Below, piece by piece: positions 8,310 through 17,437 of a stretch of DNA of 47,794 nt (positions are counted from its first letter, which is position 1; every line of letters starts with the position of its first letter). The notes under the pieces were generated by a model that did no database searches, had not been told where the DNA came from, and was given only the letters and a program-made list of their open reading frames with translations. The translations under genes and the position numbers were made by a program. Source of the stretch: Verrucomicrobiota bacterium (GTDB lineage Bacteria; Verrucomicrobiota; Verrucomicrobiia; Verrucomicrobiales; Akkermansiaceae); contig JAPLUI010000117.1 of the NCBI GenBank assembly GCA_026397725.1, positions 1-47,794 of the forward strand, in the 5' to 3' direction.

Positions 8310-11300
8310 TCAATTTCTCCTGATCCGGAAATACCGCTGCGGCAGGTTTGCGGTGGAGTAAGTGCGGATGACCGCCGCACCCTGGCCGATGATGGCGGGT
8401 TCTATCAAGTGCCAAGCGCTCAGGTCGGTGGCGGCTTCGATCCGGTAGCTCACGTCGCGGGCCGCGTTGAAGCGGAATTCGACTGCCACCGGGGTCGGGC
8501 CGGGCACGATGCGGAGCGAGGCAATTCCGTCGGGGGTGCTGCTGGCCAGGGTGGGGTTGCAGCCGGCGTTGACCTCGAACCCGTCGTCAAAGCCGTCGCC
8601 GTCGGTGTCGGTTAGGAGCGGATTCGTACCGGCGGCCTGCTCCGCGCCGTCGGTGAGGCCGTCGCCGTCGGTGTCGGAATTGTTAGGATCGGTTGCATAG
8701 CCGGTTTCCAGGAGATAGCCGTCACGGAGGGTGGTGGCGGTGCGATCATACCACTTGTCGAGTTCCGCGCCATTGCCACCGCTCACCTCGGCATAGTCGA
8801 GGGTGTTGCCGGCGGTGGTGCTGGGGCGGCTGGTCGCCCACTGGCTGAAGGTGAAAGGCGTGCCGTTGACCCAGGTCCAGGCGCCTTCCGCCGCAGCGTC
8901 GCTCGCGCCGATCCAGAGGCCGGTGAAGTTGTCGGTTGCGCCGGCCCCTAACGATTCCATGGCCCGGTTCCAGCGGGCGGCGGTGGGGAAGCAGGCGAGT
9001 TCGCCGCCGCGGGTGTGGGCATCGGCGCGGGCTTGCGCCCAGGTGAAGGTTCCGGCGATGATGGAAAAATGCCCGAGTCCGACTTCCGATGCATCGGTGA
9101 GGCCGTCGCCGTCCGTGTCGGAGTTGTTAGGATCGGTCCCGTAGGTGACGATTTCATCGAAGTTGGTCACACCGTCGCCGTCGTTGTCCCGCAGATCGGG
9201 ACTGAAGTTGGCGGTGATGGTTTTGTTAGTGTTCATCAGGACATTGAGCGGGTTGGCGGGGCCGGTGGCGTCTCCCGTCCAAGCGCCGAAGACATAGCCG
9301 GGGGCGGGCGTGGCGGTGAGTTGGACCGTGGTGCCAGGAGGATATTGTCCGGCCGCGGGCAGCACTTCGCCATGGCTCGCATTGACAGTTAGGGCCGGGT
9401 CCGTGGCAAATGTCAGGTCCGCACCCGGGCTGGTTCCGCTGGCATTGGTGGCGGTGAGGCGGTAATGATAGATCTGTCCCGGTTGCAGTCCGCCCAGGCT
9501 CGTGCTGACGGTTTGGGCGCTCGCTCCATTGTTCGGCCACAGTGTCACGGTCGTCATGTTGCCGTAGGCGGAGGTCAGGCCGAATTCGAACTGCGCGATC
9601 GTCGGGGATCCGTGCGGGTTCACGGTGCCTTGAAGGGTCGCCGTTCCCCCGGTGATCCCACTGGCGGTCCCAGTGATGACTGCCGGGGCTGGATTCATGC
9701 CGAGGGCGGGGTAACCCATCCAAGTCGGCGAGGTGAAACCGGTCCTGCCATGGAAGTAATACACCGTGAAGCCGCTGGCGGCGGAATCGAAAACACCCGA
9801 TCCCATCGCAGGAGCGTTGCCGATGAAAATCGCGCTCGTCAGGTTGGTGCAATCCCCGAACGCAGAACTCCCGAGGCTGGTCACGCCGGCGGGAATCGTC
9901 ACACTCGTCAGCCCACTGCAATAGTGGAATGCTCCGTACCCGATGCTGGTCACACTGGCCGGGATCGTGATGCTCCCAAGCCGGCTGCAATAGGAGAACG
10001 TCGAGTCCCCGATACGGGTCACGCCGGCGGGAATCGACACACTCGTCAGCCCGCTGCAGGAGGAGAACGCCCTGTCCCCAAGGCTGGTCACGCTGATGGG
10101 GATCGTCACGCTGGTGAGACCGCCACAATAAGAAAACGCCCCCTCTCCGATACTGGTGACGCCGGCGGGGATCGTCACGCCCGTCAGCTTGGTGCAACCG
10201 GAGAACGCCCTGTCCCCGATGCTGGTCACGCTGGCGGGGATCACGCAAGTTCCACTCATGTCGGCGGGACACTGAATGAGCTGGGTTTGGGATTGATTGA
10301 AGAGCACTCCGCTCGCGCTGCTGTAGTTCGGATTGGCTGCAGCCACCGAGATGGCCGTTAGCCCGCTGCATTCGGCGAACGCCGACCTCCCGATAAAGGT
10401 CACGCTGGCGGGAATCGTCACGCTCGTCAGTCTGCCGCAATCGTAGAACGCCCCTTCCCCGATTCTGACCACACCGGCCGGGATTGTGATGCTCGTCAAC
10501 CCGTGGCAAGAGGAGAACGCCCAGTCACCGATGTGGGTCACACCGGCGGGGATCGTGATGCTCGCCAGCCCGGAGCAACCGGAGAACGCATTGTCCCCGA
10601 TGCGGGTCACGCCAGCGGGGATCGTTAAGCCCGTGAGCCCGCTGCACCCGGTGAACACAGAGTTCCCGATGCTGGTCACACCGGCGGGGATCGTGAGGCT
10701 CGTCAGGCTGTTGCGGTTGGAGAACGCCGAATCCCCGATGCTGGTCACGGTGTCGGGGATCGTGATGCTCGTGAGCCCGCTCGGCAACCCCCACCACATC
10801 CCGCTCCAGGAGAACGCACCGTCCCCGATACGGGTCACACCGGTGGGGATCATGTATGCTCCGCTCATGCCAGCGGGATACTGAATGAGCAAGGTTTTGG
10901 CTTTGTTGAAGAGCACTCCAGCCGCACTGCAATAGTACGGATTGGCTGCCGCCACCGAGATGGACGTCAGACCGCTACAACCGGAGAACACCGATTTCCC
11001 GAGCGAGGTCACGCTGGCCGGAATCGTGATGCTCACCAGTGCGGTGCAACCCTGGAACGCCTCCTGCTCGATTGTCCTCAGGCCGCTTTCGATGATGACG
11101 CTGGTCAGTCCGGAGCAATTCGAAAACGCACCGTACCTGATACTGGTCACGCAGGCCGGAATCGTGACGCTCGTCAGTGCGCTGCAAACTTGGAACGCAT
11201 AAGTCCCGATGCTGGTCACGGGCAGGCCGTTGATGGTGGTGGGGATGCTCACAGCCCCGCCTGAGCCCGTGTACTGGGTAAGGGTGATCGTTCCGGAATC

Positions 11301-14300
11301 GATCAGGTAGGTGTATGGGACCGGCTCAAAGGTCATGTCCGCCCCCAGACTGGTGCCACCGCCATTGGTGGCGGCCAGGCGGTAGTGATAGATCATTCCC
11401 GGCTGCAAGCCGCTGAGGGCTGCGCTTACACTTTGGGTGCCCGTTCCATGGTCCGGGGACAGCGTCACGCCCGCCGTGGTGCCATACGCGGTTGTCAGGC
11501 CGTATTCGAAGCTTGCGCTCGTCGGGAATCCGTTCGGGTTCACCGTGCCGTTGAGTGTAGCGGCGCTCTCGCTGATCCCGCTTGCGGCGGCGGTGGCGAC
11601 CAGCGGTGCCGGAATGAAATTCACCCCATCAAGCCACCCGGCATCCTGGCCGCCGTTGATCGAGGCGTTCTTCAGGTAGCGCCAGCTCACGGTATGCGGT
11701 CCGGCGGGAATGCCGTGGAAACATTGCTGCCACGCGACTTCCCCGGAGATGCTGCCACTTTGCAGGACACCATCCAGATAGAACCCGAGGAAATCGCCGC
11801 TGGCCTCCGAGGACACCTGCCACCAGTAGGAGAGCGTCCCCGGGCCAGCCAGCGTGGTTTGCAGCCAGCTTTCCTGGCCATGGGTGATGGTTCCGCTGCG
11901 TGCGGCGTCATGTCCATCATGAGTGCTGGCGGTTTGCACCAGCCATGGCGCATCCCCACCATCGGTGATGACCATGCCGGACTGATCGATGGCTTCGGCG
12001 AGAAAATTCCCGATGAGCCTGACATCGAGGGGATTGTTGATGGGGGCGTTGCTGGCGAGGTGGAGGGTCGCGGTGCGGGTGCCTGGCGCGGCGGGGGTGA
12101 AGGTGATGCTGAAGGTGGTGCTGGCACCCGGTGCGAGCGTGACCGCCCCGAGCGTGCCCACCGCAAAATCGCCGCTGTGCGCACCGTCCATGGTGGCCAG
12201 CAGGCCGGTCAAAGCGAGGACCCCGGTGTTGCGGATCGTGAAGTCCCAGGTGACCGAAGCTTCCACCGCAAGGGTCCCGAAACCCATCGCCCCGCCGGCG
12301 ACCAGGCTGATGCCCGATGGTGGTTCCAGCACGATCTCCGGGGCGACCAAAACTGCACGGTAGCCCAGCCAGGTCGGCGAGCTGAATCCCGTCTTGCCAA
12401 TGGCGTAATACACCGTGAACCCGCTGGCGGCGGAATCGAATACGGCCTCTCCCAGCAATGGGGCATCGCCCATGAAAATCGCGCTGCCGAGCCCGCTGCA
12501 CCCCCCGAACGCATAGTTCCCGATGCGGGTCACGCTGGCGGGAATCGTTAGGTTCGTTAGGCCGCCGCAACCGGCGAACGCATAGTTTCCGAGGTTGGTC
12601 ACGCTGGCGGGAATCGTTAGGTTCGTCAGCCCGCTGCAACCCGTGAACGCCCCCACTCCGATGTTGGTCACGCTGGCGGGAATCGTCACGCTTGTCAGCC
12701 CGCTGCAACCTGCGAACGCATAGTTTCCGAAACTGGTGACGCTGGCGGGAATCGTCACGCTTGTCAGCCCGCTGCAACCGCCGAAGGCCTCCACTCCGAT
12801 GCTGGTCACACTCTCGGGAATCGTCACGCCAGTCAGCCCGCTGCAACCGGAGAATGCCGAGTTTCCGATGTGGGTCACGTCGGCGGGGATCGTCACGCCA
12901 GTCAGTCCGGTGCATCCGGAGAAGGCCGAATCCCCGATGCTGGTCACGCCGGCAGGAATGATCACACTCGTCAGCCCGGTGCAACCGGAGAAGGCCGCAT
13001 TCCCGATGCTGGTTACGCCGGCGGGGATCGTGATGCTCGTGAGGCCGCTGCACCGGGAGAACGCCGAGTCTCCGAGGCGGGTCACGCTGGCGGGGATCAG
13101 ATATGTTCCGCCCCTCCCCGCAGGACACTGCACGACCCAGGTTTTGGCTTTGTTGAAGAGCACCCCGTTGGTGCTGCTAAAGTATGGATTGGCTGCATCC
13201 ACCACCAAGGACGTCAGCCCGCTGCACCCCCCGAACGCGCTGTTCCCGATGCTGGTCACGCTGGCGGGGATCGTCACGCTCGTCAGCCGGTTGCAACCTG
13301 AGAACGCAAGGTTTCCGATGCTGGTCACGGTGTTAGGAATCGTGATGCTCGTCAGCCCGCCCGGCATCCCGTTGTACCAATTGTTCATGGAGAACGCCCC
13401 TTCTCCGATGCTGGTCACGCCGACGGGAATCGTCACGTTCGTCAGTTCGCTACAATCGGCGAACGTCCGGTCCCCGATGCGGGTCAGGCCGGCGGGAAGC
13501 GTGATGCCCGTCAGCCGATTGCAGCCGGAGAACGCCCCGTCCCCGATGCTGGTCACGGTGCCGGGAATTGTGATGCTCCCCAGCCCGATCGACGGTACTC
13601 CCGAGTACTGCTGCACGCCGCAACCGGAGAACGCATAGTTTCCGATGCGGGTCACGCCGACGGGAATCGTCACGCTTGCCAGCCCGCTGCAACCGGAGAA
13701 CACGGAATCCCCGAGGCGGGTCACGCCGACGGGAATCGCGATGCTCGTCAGCCGATTGCAACCGGAGAACGCCCCGTCCCCGATGCTGGCCACGGTGGCG
13801 GGAATCGTGATGCTCGTCAGGCCGATCAACGGTACTCCCCAGTACTGCTGCACGCCGCAACCGGAGAACGCATAGTTTCCGATGCGGGTCACGCCGAGGG
13901 GAATCGTCACGCTTGTCAACCCGCTGCACCCGGAGAACGCCTCATTTCCGATGTCGATTACGCTGGCGGGAATCACATAATCTCCACTCAAGCCAGCGGG
14001 ACATTGAATGAGCACGGTTTTGGATGGATTGAAGAGCACGCCATCCGCACTGCTGAAGTTCGGATTCGCAGCTTCGACCGCGATTGAGAGCAGCTCGCCG
14101 CAATATGAGAAGGCCCCCGCTCCAATGGTGTTCACGCTGGCCGGGATGGTCACGCTTGTCAGCCCGCAGCCGGAGAACGCCCCCTCCCCGATAGCGCCCA
14201 CGCTGGCCGGAATGGTCACGCTCGTCAGCCGGCCGCACCCGGCGAACGCGAAGTTCCCGATGCGGGTCACGCCCACGGGGATGGTGTATGCTCCACTCGC

Positions 14301-15005
14301 GCCTCCGGGATACTCAACGAGCGATGTTTGCGGCTTGTCGAAGAGCACGCCGTCCGCGCTGCTGAAGTTCGGATTGGCAGCTTCGACCGTGATTGAGAGC
14401 AGCCCGCTGCAATTGGAGAAAGCCCGCTCTCCGATAGTAGTCACGCGCTCAGGTATCGTCACGCTCGTCAGGCCGTAGCAGTCGCGGAACGCCCCGCCCC
14501 CGATACTGGTCACGCTCACCGGGATGGTGATGTTGTTCAGTTTGCCACAACCGCTGAACGCCCACTCTCCGAGACTGATCACGCCATCAGGGATCGCCAC
14601 GCTGGTCAGCGAGTCACACCCGGAAAACGCCCAGTCGCCAATGCTGGTCACGCTGCCAGGGATCGTGACGCTGGTCAGACCGCCGCTGCCGCCGAAGGCA
14701 CTATTCCCGATGCGGGTGACCGGCTTGCCCGCGATGCTGGCCGGGATGGTGACCACGTCCTGGTCATAACTGCCATTGAAGCGGTCGATCGTGATCTCGG
14801 TCCCGGTGTCGGTGTAGAAGAAATCCCCGAACTGAGCTGCCGCCAGGGGCTGCACCAGGCAGCACCAGATGGCCAGCGGCATCAGCCAGCGGGAATTGTC
14901 GGCGACAGATTTGTTCAAACCCGCGCGGGCGGCGACTGGAATCACGGCGGCAACCGGGCGGGGCAGCGCGGTGAGGCGGCGGTGGCAAAACAGGATCGTT
15001 TTCAT
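8310..15005 (-). CDS. Giant secreted BspA-like leucine-rich-repeat protein with lectin and calcium-repeat domains
   Basis: About 2231 residues from MKTILFCHRR (15005); ATGs at 15011 and 15029 are in frame and possible. A secretion signal ends near LVQPLAAAQ (~50-58). Approximate order: LRR_5/BspA-like repeats of ~23 residues (IPxxVTSIGxxAFxGCxxLT) over ~85-855; a choice-of-anchor D domain (~890-1000); a jelly-roll-like segment ending AGWLDGVNFIPAP (~1005-1130); an FN3-like domain; a second LRR block (~1240-1750); another FN3-like domain; an InlB-type repeat (GYVFGAWTGDATGP); a calcium-binding thrombospondin-3-like repeat (DNDGDGVTNFDE, DTDGDGLTDASE); a C-type-lectin-like domain (~1980-2100, with FTGLWIGASDAAAEGAWTW); more DTDGDGLTDG repeats; and a C-terminal module ending YFRIRRN. 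Such proteins are cell-surface or secreted binding proteins; adhesion or polysaccharide binding is likely but inferred. It stands alone, divergent from the peptide transporter. Confidence 0.9.
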   Translation of the reverse strand: MKTILFCHRRLTALPRPVAAVIPVAARAGLNKSVADNSRWLMPLAIWCCLVQPLAAAQFGDFFYTDTGTEITIDRFNGSYDQDVVTIPASIAGKPVTRIGNSAFGGSGGLTSVTIPGSVTSIGDWAFSGCDSLTSVAIPDGVISLGEWAFSGCGKLNNITIPVSVTSIGGGAFRDCYGLTSVTIPERVTTIGERAFSNCSGLLSITVEAANPNFSSADGVLFDKPQTSLVEYPGGASGAYTIPVGVTRIGNFAFAGCGRLTSVTIPASVGAIGEGAFSGCGLTSVTIPASVNTIGAGAFSYCGELLSIAVEAANPNFSSADGVLFNPSKTVLIQCPAGLSGDYVIPASVIDIGNEAFSGCSGLTSVTIPLGVTRIGNYAFSGCGVQQYWGVPLIGLTSITIPATVASIGDGAFSGCNRLTSIAIPVGVTRLGDSVFSGCSGLASVTIPVGVTRIGNYAFSGCGVQQYSGVPSIGLGSITIPGTVTSIGDGAFSGCNRLTGITLPAGLTRIGDRTFADCSELTNVTIPVGVTSIGEGAFSMNNWYNGMPGGLTSITIPNTVTSIGNLAFSGCNRLTSVTIPASVTSIGNSAFGGCSGLTSLVVDAANPYFSSTNGVLFNKAKTWVVQCPAGRGGTYLIPASVTRLGDSAFSRCSGLTSITIPAGVTSIGNAAFSGCTGLTSVIIPAGVTSIGDSAFSGCTGLTGVTIPADVTHIGNSAFSGCSGLTGVTIPESVTSIGVEAFGGCSGLTSVTIPASVTSFGNYAFAGCSGLTSVTIPASVTNIGVGAFTGCSGLTNLTIPASVTNLGNYAFAGCGGLTNLTIPASVTRIGNYAFGGCSGLGSAIFMGDAPLLGEAVFDSAASGFTVYYAIGKTGFSSPTWLGYRAVLVAPEIVLEPPSGISLVAGGAMGFGTLAVEASVTWDFTIRNTGVLALTGLLATMDGAHSGDFAVGTLGAVTLAPGASTTFSITFTPAAPGTRTATLHLASNAPINNPLDVRLIGNFLAEAIDQSGMVITDGGDAPWLVQTASTHDGHDAARSGTITHGQESWLQTTLAGPGTLSYWWQVSSEASGDFLGFYLDGVLQSGSISGEVAWQQCFHGIPAGPHTVSWRYLKNASINGGQDAGWLDGVNFIPAPLVATAAASGISESAATLNGTVNPNGFPTSASFEYGLTTAYGTTAGVTLSPDHGTGTQSVSAALSGLQPGMIYHYRLAATNGGGTSLGADMTFEPVPYTYLIDSGTITLTQYTGSGGAVSIPTTINGLPVTSIGTYAFQVCSALTSVTIPACVTSIRYGAFSNCSGLTSVIIESGLRTIEQEAFQGCTALVSITIPASVTSLGKSVFSGCSGLTSISVAAANPYYCSAAGVLFNKAKTLLIQYPAGMSGAYMIPTGVTRIGDGAFSWSGMWWGLPSGLTSITIPDTVTSIGDSAFSNRNSLTSLTIPAGVTSIGNSVFTGCSGLTGLTIPAGVTRIGDNAFSGCSGLASITIPAGVTHIGDWAFSSCHGLTSITIPAGVVRIGEGAFYDCGRLTSVTIPASVTFIGRSAFAECSGLTAISVAAANPNYSSASGVLFNQSQTQLIQCPADMSGTCVIPASVTSIGDRAFSGCTKLTGVTIPAGVTSIGEGAFSYCGGLTSVTIPISVTSLGDRAFSSCSGLTSVSIPAGVTRIGDSTFSYCSRLGSITIPASVTSIGYGAFHYCSGLTSVTIPAGVTSLGSSAFGDCTNLTSAIFIGNAPAMGSGVFDSAASGFTVYYFHGRTGFTSPTWMGYPALGMNPAPAVITGTASGITGGTATLQGTVNPHGSPTIAQFEFGLTSAYGNMTTVTLWPNNGASAQTVSTSLGGLQPGQIYHYRLTATNASGTSPGADLTFATDPALTVNASHGEVLPAAGQYPPGTTVQLTATPAPGYVFGAWTGDATGPANPLNVLMNTNKTITANFSPDLRDNDGDGVTNFDEIVTYGTDPNNSDTDGDGLTDASEVGLGHFSIIAGTFTWAQARADAHTRGGELACFPTAARWNRAMESLGAGATDNFTGLWIGASDAAAEGAWTWVNGTPFTFSQWATSRPSTTAGNTLDYAEVSGGNGAELDKWYDRTATTLRDGYLLETGYATDPNNSDTDGDGLTDGAEQAAGTNPLLTDTDGDGFDDGFEVNAGCNPTLASSTPDGIASLRIVPGPTPVAVEFRFNAARDVSYRIEAATDLSAWHLIEPAIIGQGAAVIRTYSTANLPQRYFRIRRN
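13500..13970 (-). repeat. Tandem 237-bp duplication inside the LRR gene
   Basis: Within the first LRR block a 79-residue unit occurs twice in tandem, including an unusual insertion in one repeat (SGCGVQQYxGVPxIGL). The shared DNA around TACTGCTGCACGCCG starts at 13606 and again at 13843, exactly 237 bases apart, with few differences. This is three to four LRR units copied as a block and shows recent expansion of the repeat array. Confidence 0.85.
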
Positions 15006-15293
15006 AGTCATGGGGGCTGGCGGTTGCATCTGTCCGTCGTCTTCATCCGGAAACCCGCGGCAAGGTTACGCAATCAGCAGGAACCCTGACCCTCGTCAAC
15101 CCGATCATCCGCCGGGTCGGTCGCCATCCCGGCCCGCACCGGATTGAGACCAATGTATGCGGCCATCCCGATTGCGGCAGACTGATGCACCGAGCTGCCG
15201 GAATTGAGGGGTGCGTTTCTTCAGCCCGGCGAAGTCGTCCGTCATTCCCGGCTTGTCACGGGAGCGTGCTTGGTGCTAGGTTTCGGCACCGAC

Positions 15294-16820
15294 ATGACCA
15301 CCCCCAAGCGACTCGGCCGGACCTTCTGGACTCTCAACGTCATTGAGATGTGGGAACGCCTCGCCTATTACAACCTGCGGGTGATGGCACCCATTTACAT
15401 CATGCAAGCGGACAATCCCGGCGGGCTCCATCTAACCGCCGGCGACAAGGGGACGATCTACGCATGGTGGGCGATTTTCCAGTCCCTGTTGCCGGTGCTG
15501 ACCGGCGGGTTGGCCGATCGCTTCGGCTACAAGCGCACGCTGGCGTTTGCCATCGTGACGATGATGCTGGGATACCTGTGCATCGCCTTCATGCGCGATC
15601 TGCCGGGGGTGGGCAATTACTGGTCGTTTCTAACGGCGATTCTGGTGCTGGCCACCGGCACCGCGTTCTTCAAGCCGGGCATTCAGGGGGCGCTGGCCCA
15701 CCAGTTCACCAAGGAAAACTCGTCGGTGGGATGGGGCATCTTCTACTGGGTGGTCAATGTGGGGGCCTTCGTCGGTCATTTCCTGCCCAGCCTGTTCCTG
15801 CTCAACGGCTGGTTTGGCACCGGGGTCAACTCCGTCGCCGCCTGGCGCAACCTGTTCCTCGCCTCCGCAGGGTTCACTTCCTTCAACCTGTTGCTGCTGC
15901 TCACGTTCCGCGACGTGCCGTCCGGCGCGTCGAAATCCGAGTCGCTCGGCCAGGTGCTGTGGCGCACTCTAACCAACATCGCCGAACCCCGCCTGCTCTC
16001 GTTCATCGCCATCATGTCCTGCTTCTGGCTCATGATGTTCCAGTTGTGGGACTTGCAGCCGAATTTCATCGCGGACTGGGTGGACAGCGGACCGATGGCG
16101 CGTTCGCTGGCCTGGCTGCCGGCCTCGGTGCAGGCCTCACTGATCGAACCAACGTCGCGGGGCCCCATGATCCCGCAAAACGTCCTGCTCAGTTGCAACG
16201 CGTTCACCATCATCCTCGGCGTGGTCGGCATGGCCTGGCTCACCCGCAAGATGCGCACCCTCACGGCGATGCTGATAGGCATGTGCATGGCCACCATCGG
16301 ACTGATGGTCGCCGGCTGGACCCAGAGCGCGTGGATTCTCGTCCTGGGCATCCTCGGATTTTCATTTGGCGAAATGATGACCGGGCCCAAGAAGAGTGAG
16401 TACCTCGCCCTGATCGCGCCGCCGGGGAAAAAGGGCCTCTATCTCGGGTACATGAACATTCCCGTGGGAATCGGGGTTTTCGTCGGTTCCTGGCTCGCCG
16501 GCTTGGTCTATGGCTCCTATGGAGAAAAGGCCGTCCTCGCGTTGCGCTACCTCGCGGAAAACACCGGATTCGGCGCGGACAGGCACTGGAATGGCAACCC
16601 CAGGGCCTTGGAAACGGCCATGGGGGTGAGCCGCTCGGAGGCCATGGCCAAACTCCAGGAGGTCACCGGTCTCGATTCCACCGCCGCCACCCAACTTCTC
16701 TGGAACACCTATCACCCCCAACTGGTCTGGCTTCCCTTCGCCGCCATCGGGGTCCTTGCCGCCATCGCCCTCTACATCTTCGGCCGCATGGCCCGCAAGT
16801 GGAACGACATGAATGCCTGA
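15294..16820 (+). CDS. POT/PTR2-family proton-dependent oligopeptide transporter
   Basis: 508 residues from MTTPKRLGRTFWTLN (15294); an upstream in-frame ATG at 15204 would add 30 non-hydrophobic residues and is less likely. An inner-membrane MFS protein that imports di- or tripeptides with protons. Diagnostic features are the first-helix block NVIEMWERLAYYNLR (the family's ExxERFxYY motif, here ExxERLAYY), the loop GGLADRFGYKRT between helices 2 and 3, and the PTR2 signature region GTAFFKPGIQGALAHQFT followed by GWGIFYWVVNVGAFVG. The expected dozen or so hydrophobic segments are present, with a longer-than-usual loop (~390-470) before the last helix. It is divergent from the LRR gene and has no close operon partner; the specific substrate cannot be read from sequence. 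Confidence 0.9.
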   Translation: MTTPKRLGRTFWTLNVIEMWERLAYYNLRVMAPIYIMQADNPGGLHLTAGDKGTIYAWWAIFQSLLPVLTGGLADRFGYKRTLAFAIVTMMLGYLCIAFMRDLPGVGNYWSFLTAILVLATGTAFFKPGIQGALAHQFTKENSSVGWGIFYWVVNVGAFVGHFLPSLFLLNGWFGTGVNSVAAWRNLFLASAGFTSFNLLLLLTFRDVPSGASKSESLGQVLWRTLTNIAEPRLLSFIAIMSCFWLMMFQLWDLQPNFIADWVDSGPMARSLAWLPASVQASLIEPTSRGPMIPQNVLLSCNAFTIILGVVGMAWLTRKMRTLTAMLIGMCMATIGLMVAGWTQSAWILVLGILGFSFGEMMTGPKKSEYLALIAPPGKKGLYLGYMNIPVGIGVFVGSWLAGLVYGSYGEKAVLALRYLAENTGFGADRHWNGNPRALETAMGVSRSEAMAKLQEVTGLDSTAATQLLWNTYHPQLVWLPFAAIGVLAAIALYIFGRMARKWNDMNA

Positions 16821-17083
16821 GCCCGCCGTTCGCGCCCCGGCGGCCGGAGGCTGGCAGCCCCGGCTCGTTCGCGGTCATGGCGCAGATCCCGTCGGAAATC
16901 AGACCACCCACCGGCGACCTGCTGGCCAAGTCAATGTGCGGTAACCAGCCCGGCCGCAGCGGGATGGCGGGTGGCGAGTTCAACCGCATTGGCACCGCCC
17001 AGGGAATGCTTCCAGTCAATCATTATTCTGACTATTCTGCTCGCCATCAGGGCCTCTCCGCCTCAGGCTCCGCACCGGTTCAC

Positions 17084-17428
17084 ATGAAATCCGCCCACCA
17101 GCCCGCTGACGCTTGCCATCCCGGAGCGACCCTCACCGAGACTCTCAACGAGCTGGGAATGACCATTGCAGGCCTCGCCGGTAGGACCGGCCGTTCGGCA
17201 CCCTGGCTTGATAGTCCGGTCCGGGGTGAATCCGCCGTGACTCTGGCTGCGGCGACAGCCCTTGAAATTGCGATCAACATTCCCACCCGCTGTTGGAGGC
17301 GCCACCAGGCGAATCTCGACCGCCACCCGGCCCGGGTTGCCCGGCAACCCGGACTGCATGGCAACCATCGACATCACCACCACCCGATGCGTAACCAACC
17401 TGCGGATTTGCCGACCCTCCCCCAATAA
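17084..17428 (+). CDS. HigA-like XRE-family antitoxin, degenerate and without a partner toxin
   Basis: 114 residues from the ATG at 17084. Residues 12-85 follow the HigA/VapI helix-turn-helix family nearly block by block: HPGATLTETLNELGMT, LAGRTGRS, RGESAVTLAAATALE, NIPTRCW and QANLDRHPAR, which correspond to HPGExLxExLxExGxT, LAxRxGxS, xGxxxIxxxTAxxLE, xIPAxFW and QANYDxxxAR. After that point the sequence (rich in His and Arg) no longer looks like a protein domain, and several core positions (for example RRHQ for LNLQ) are odd, so this is probably a decaying copy of a DNA-binding antitoxin or XRE regulator. No HigB or other toxin is adjacent. It ends 9 bases before the GH78 gene, which may be coincidence. 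Confidence 0.5.
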   Translation: MKSAHQPADACHPGATLTETLNELGMTIAGLAGRTGRSAPWLDSPVRGESAVTLAAATALEIAINIPTRCWRRHQANLDRHPARVARQPGLHGNHRHHHHPMRNQPADLPTLPQ

Positions 17429-17437
17429 TCAGCACCA

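Noticed and set aside
9226..14478. Several 100-430-codon frames on both strands across the LRR gene, rich in Arg, Asp and His repeats
   Set aside because: They are out-of-phase readings of the LRR repeats; the repetitive translation follows the DNA periodicity and shows no domain.
12470..14760. Regular ~69-bp periodicity that might suggest a CRISPR array or minisatellite
   Set aside because: The period matches the 23-residue LRR unit, the copies diverge at synonymous-like sites, and the reading frame is open throughout; there are no identical repeats with unique spacers.
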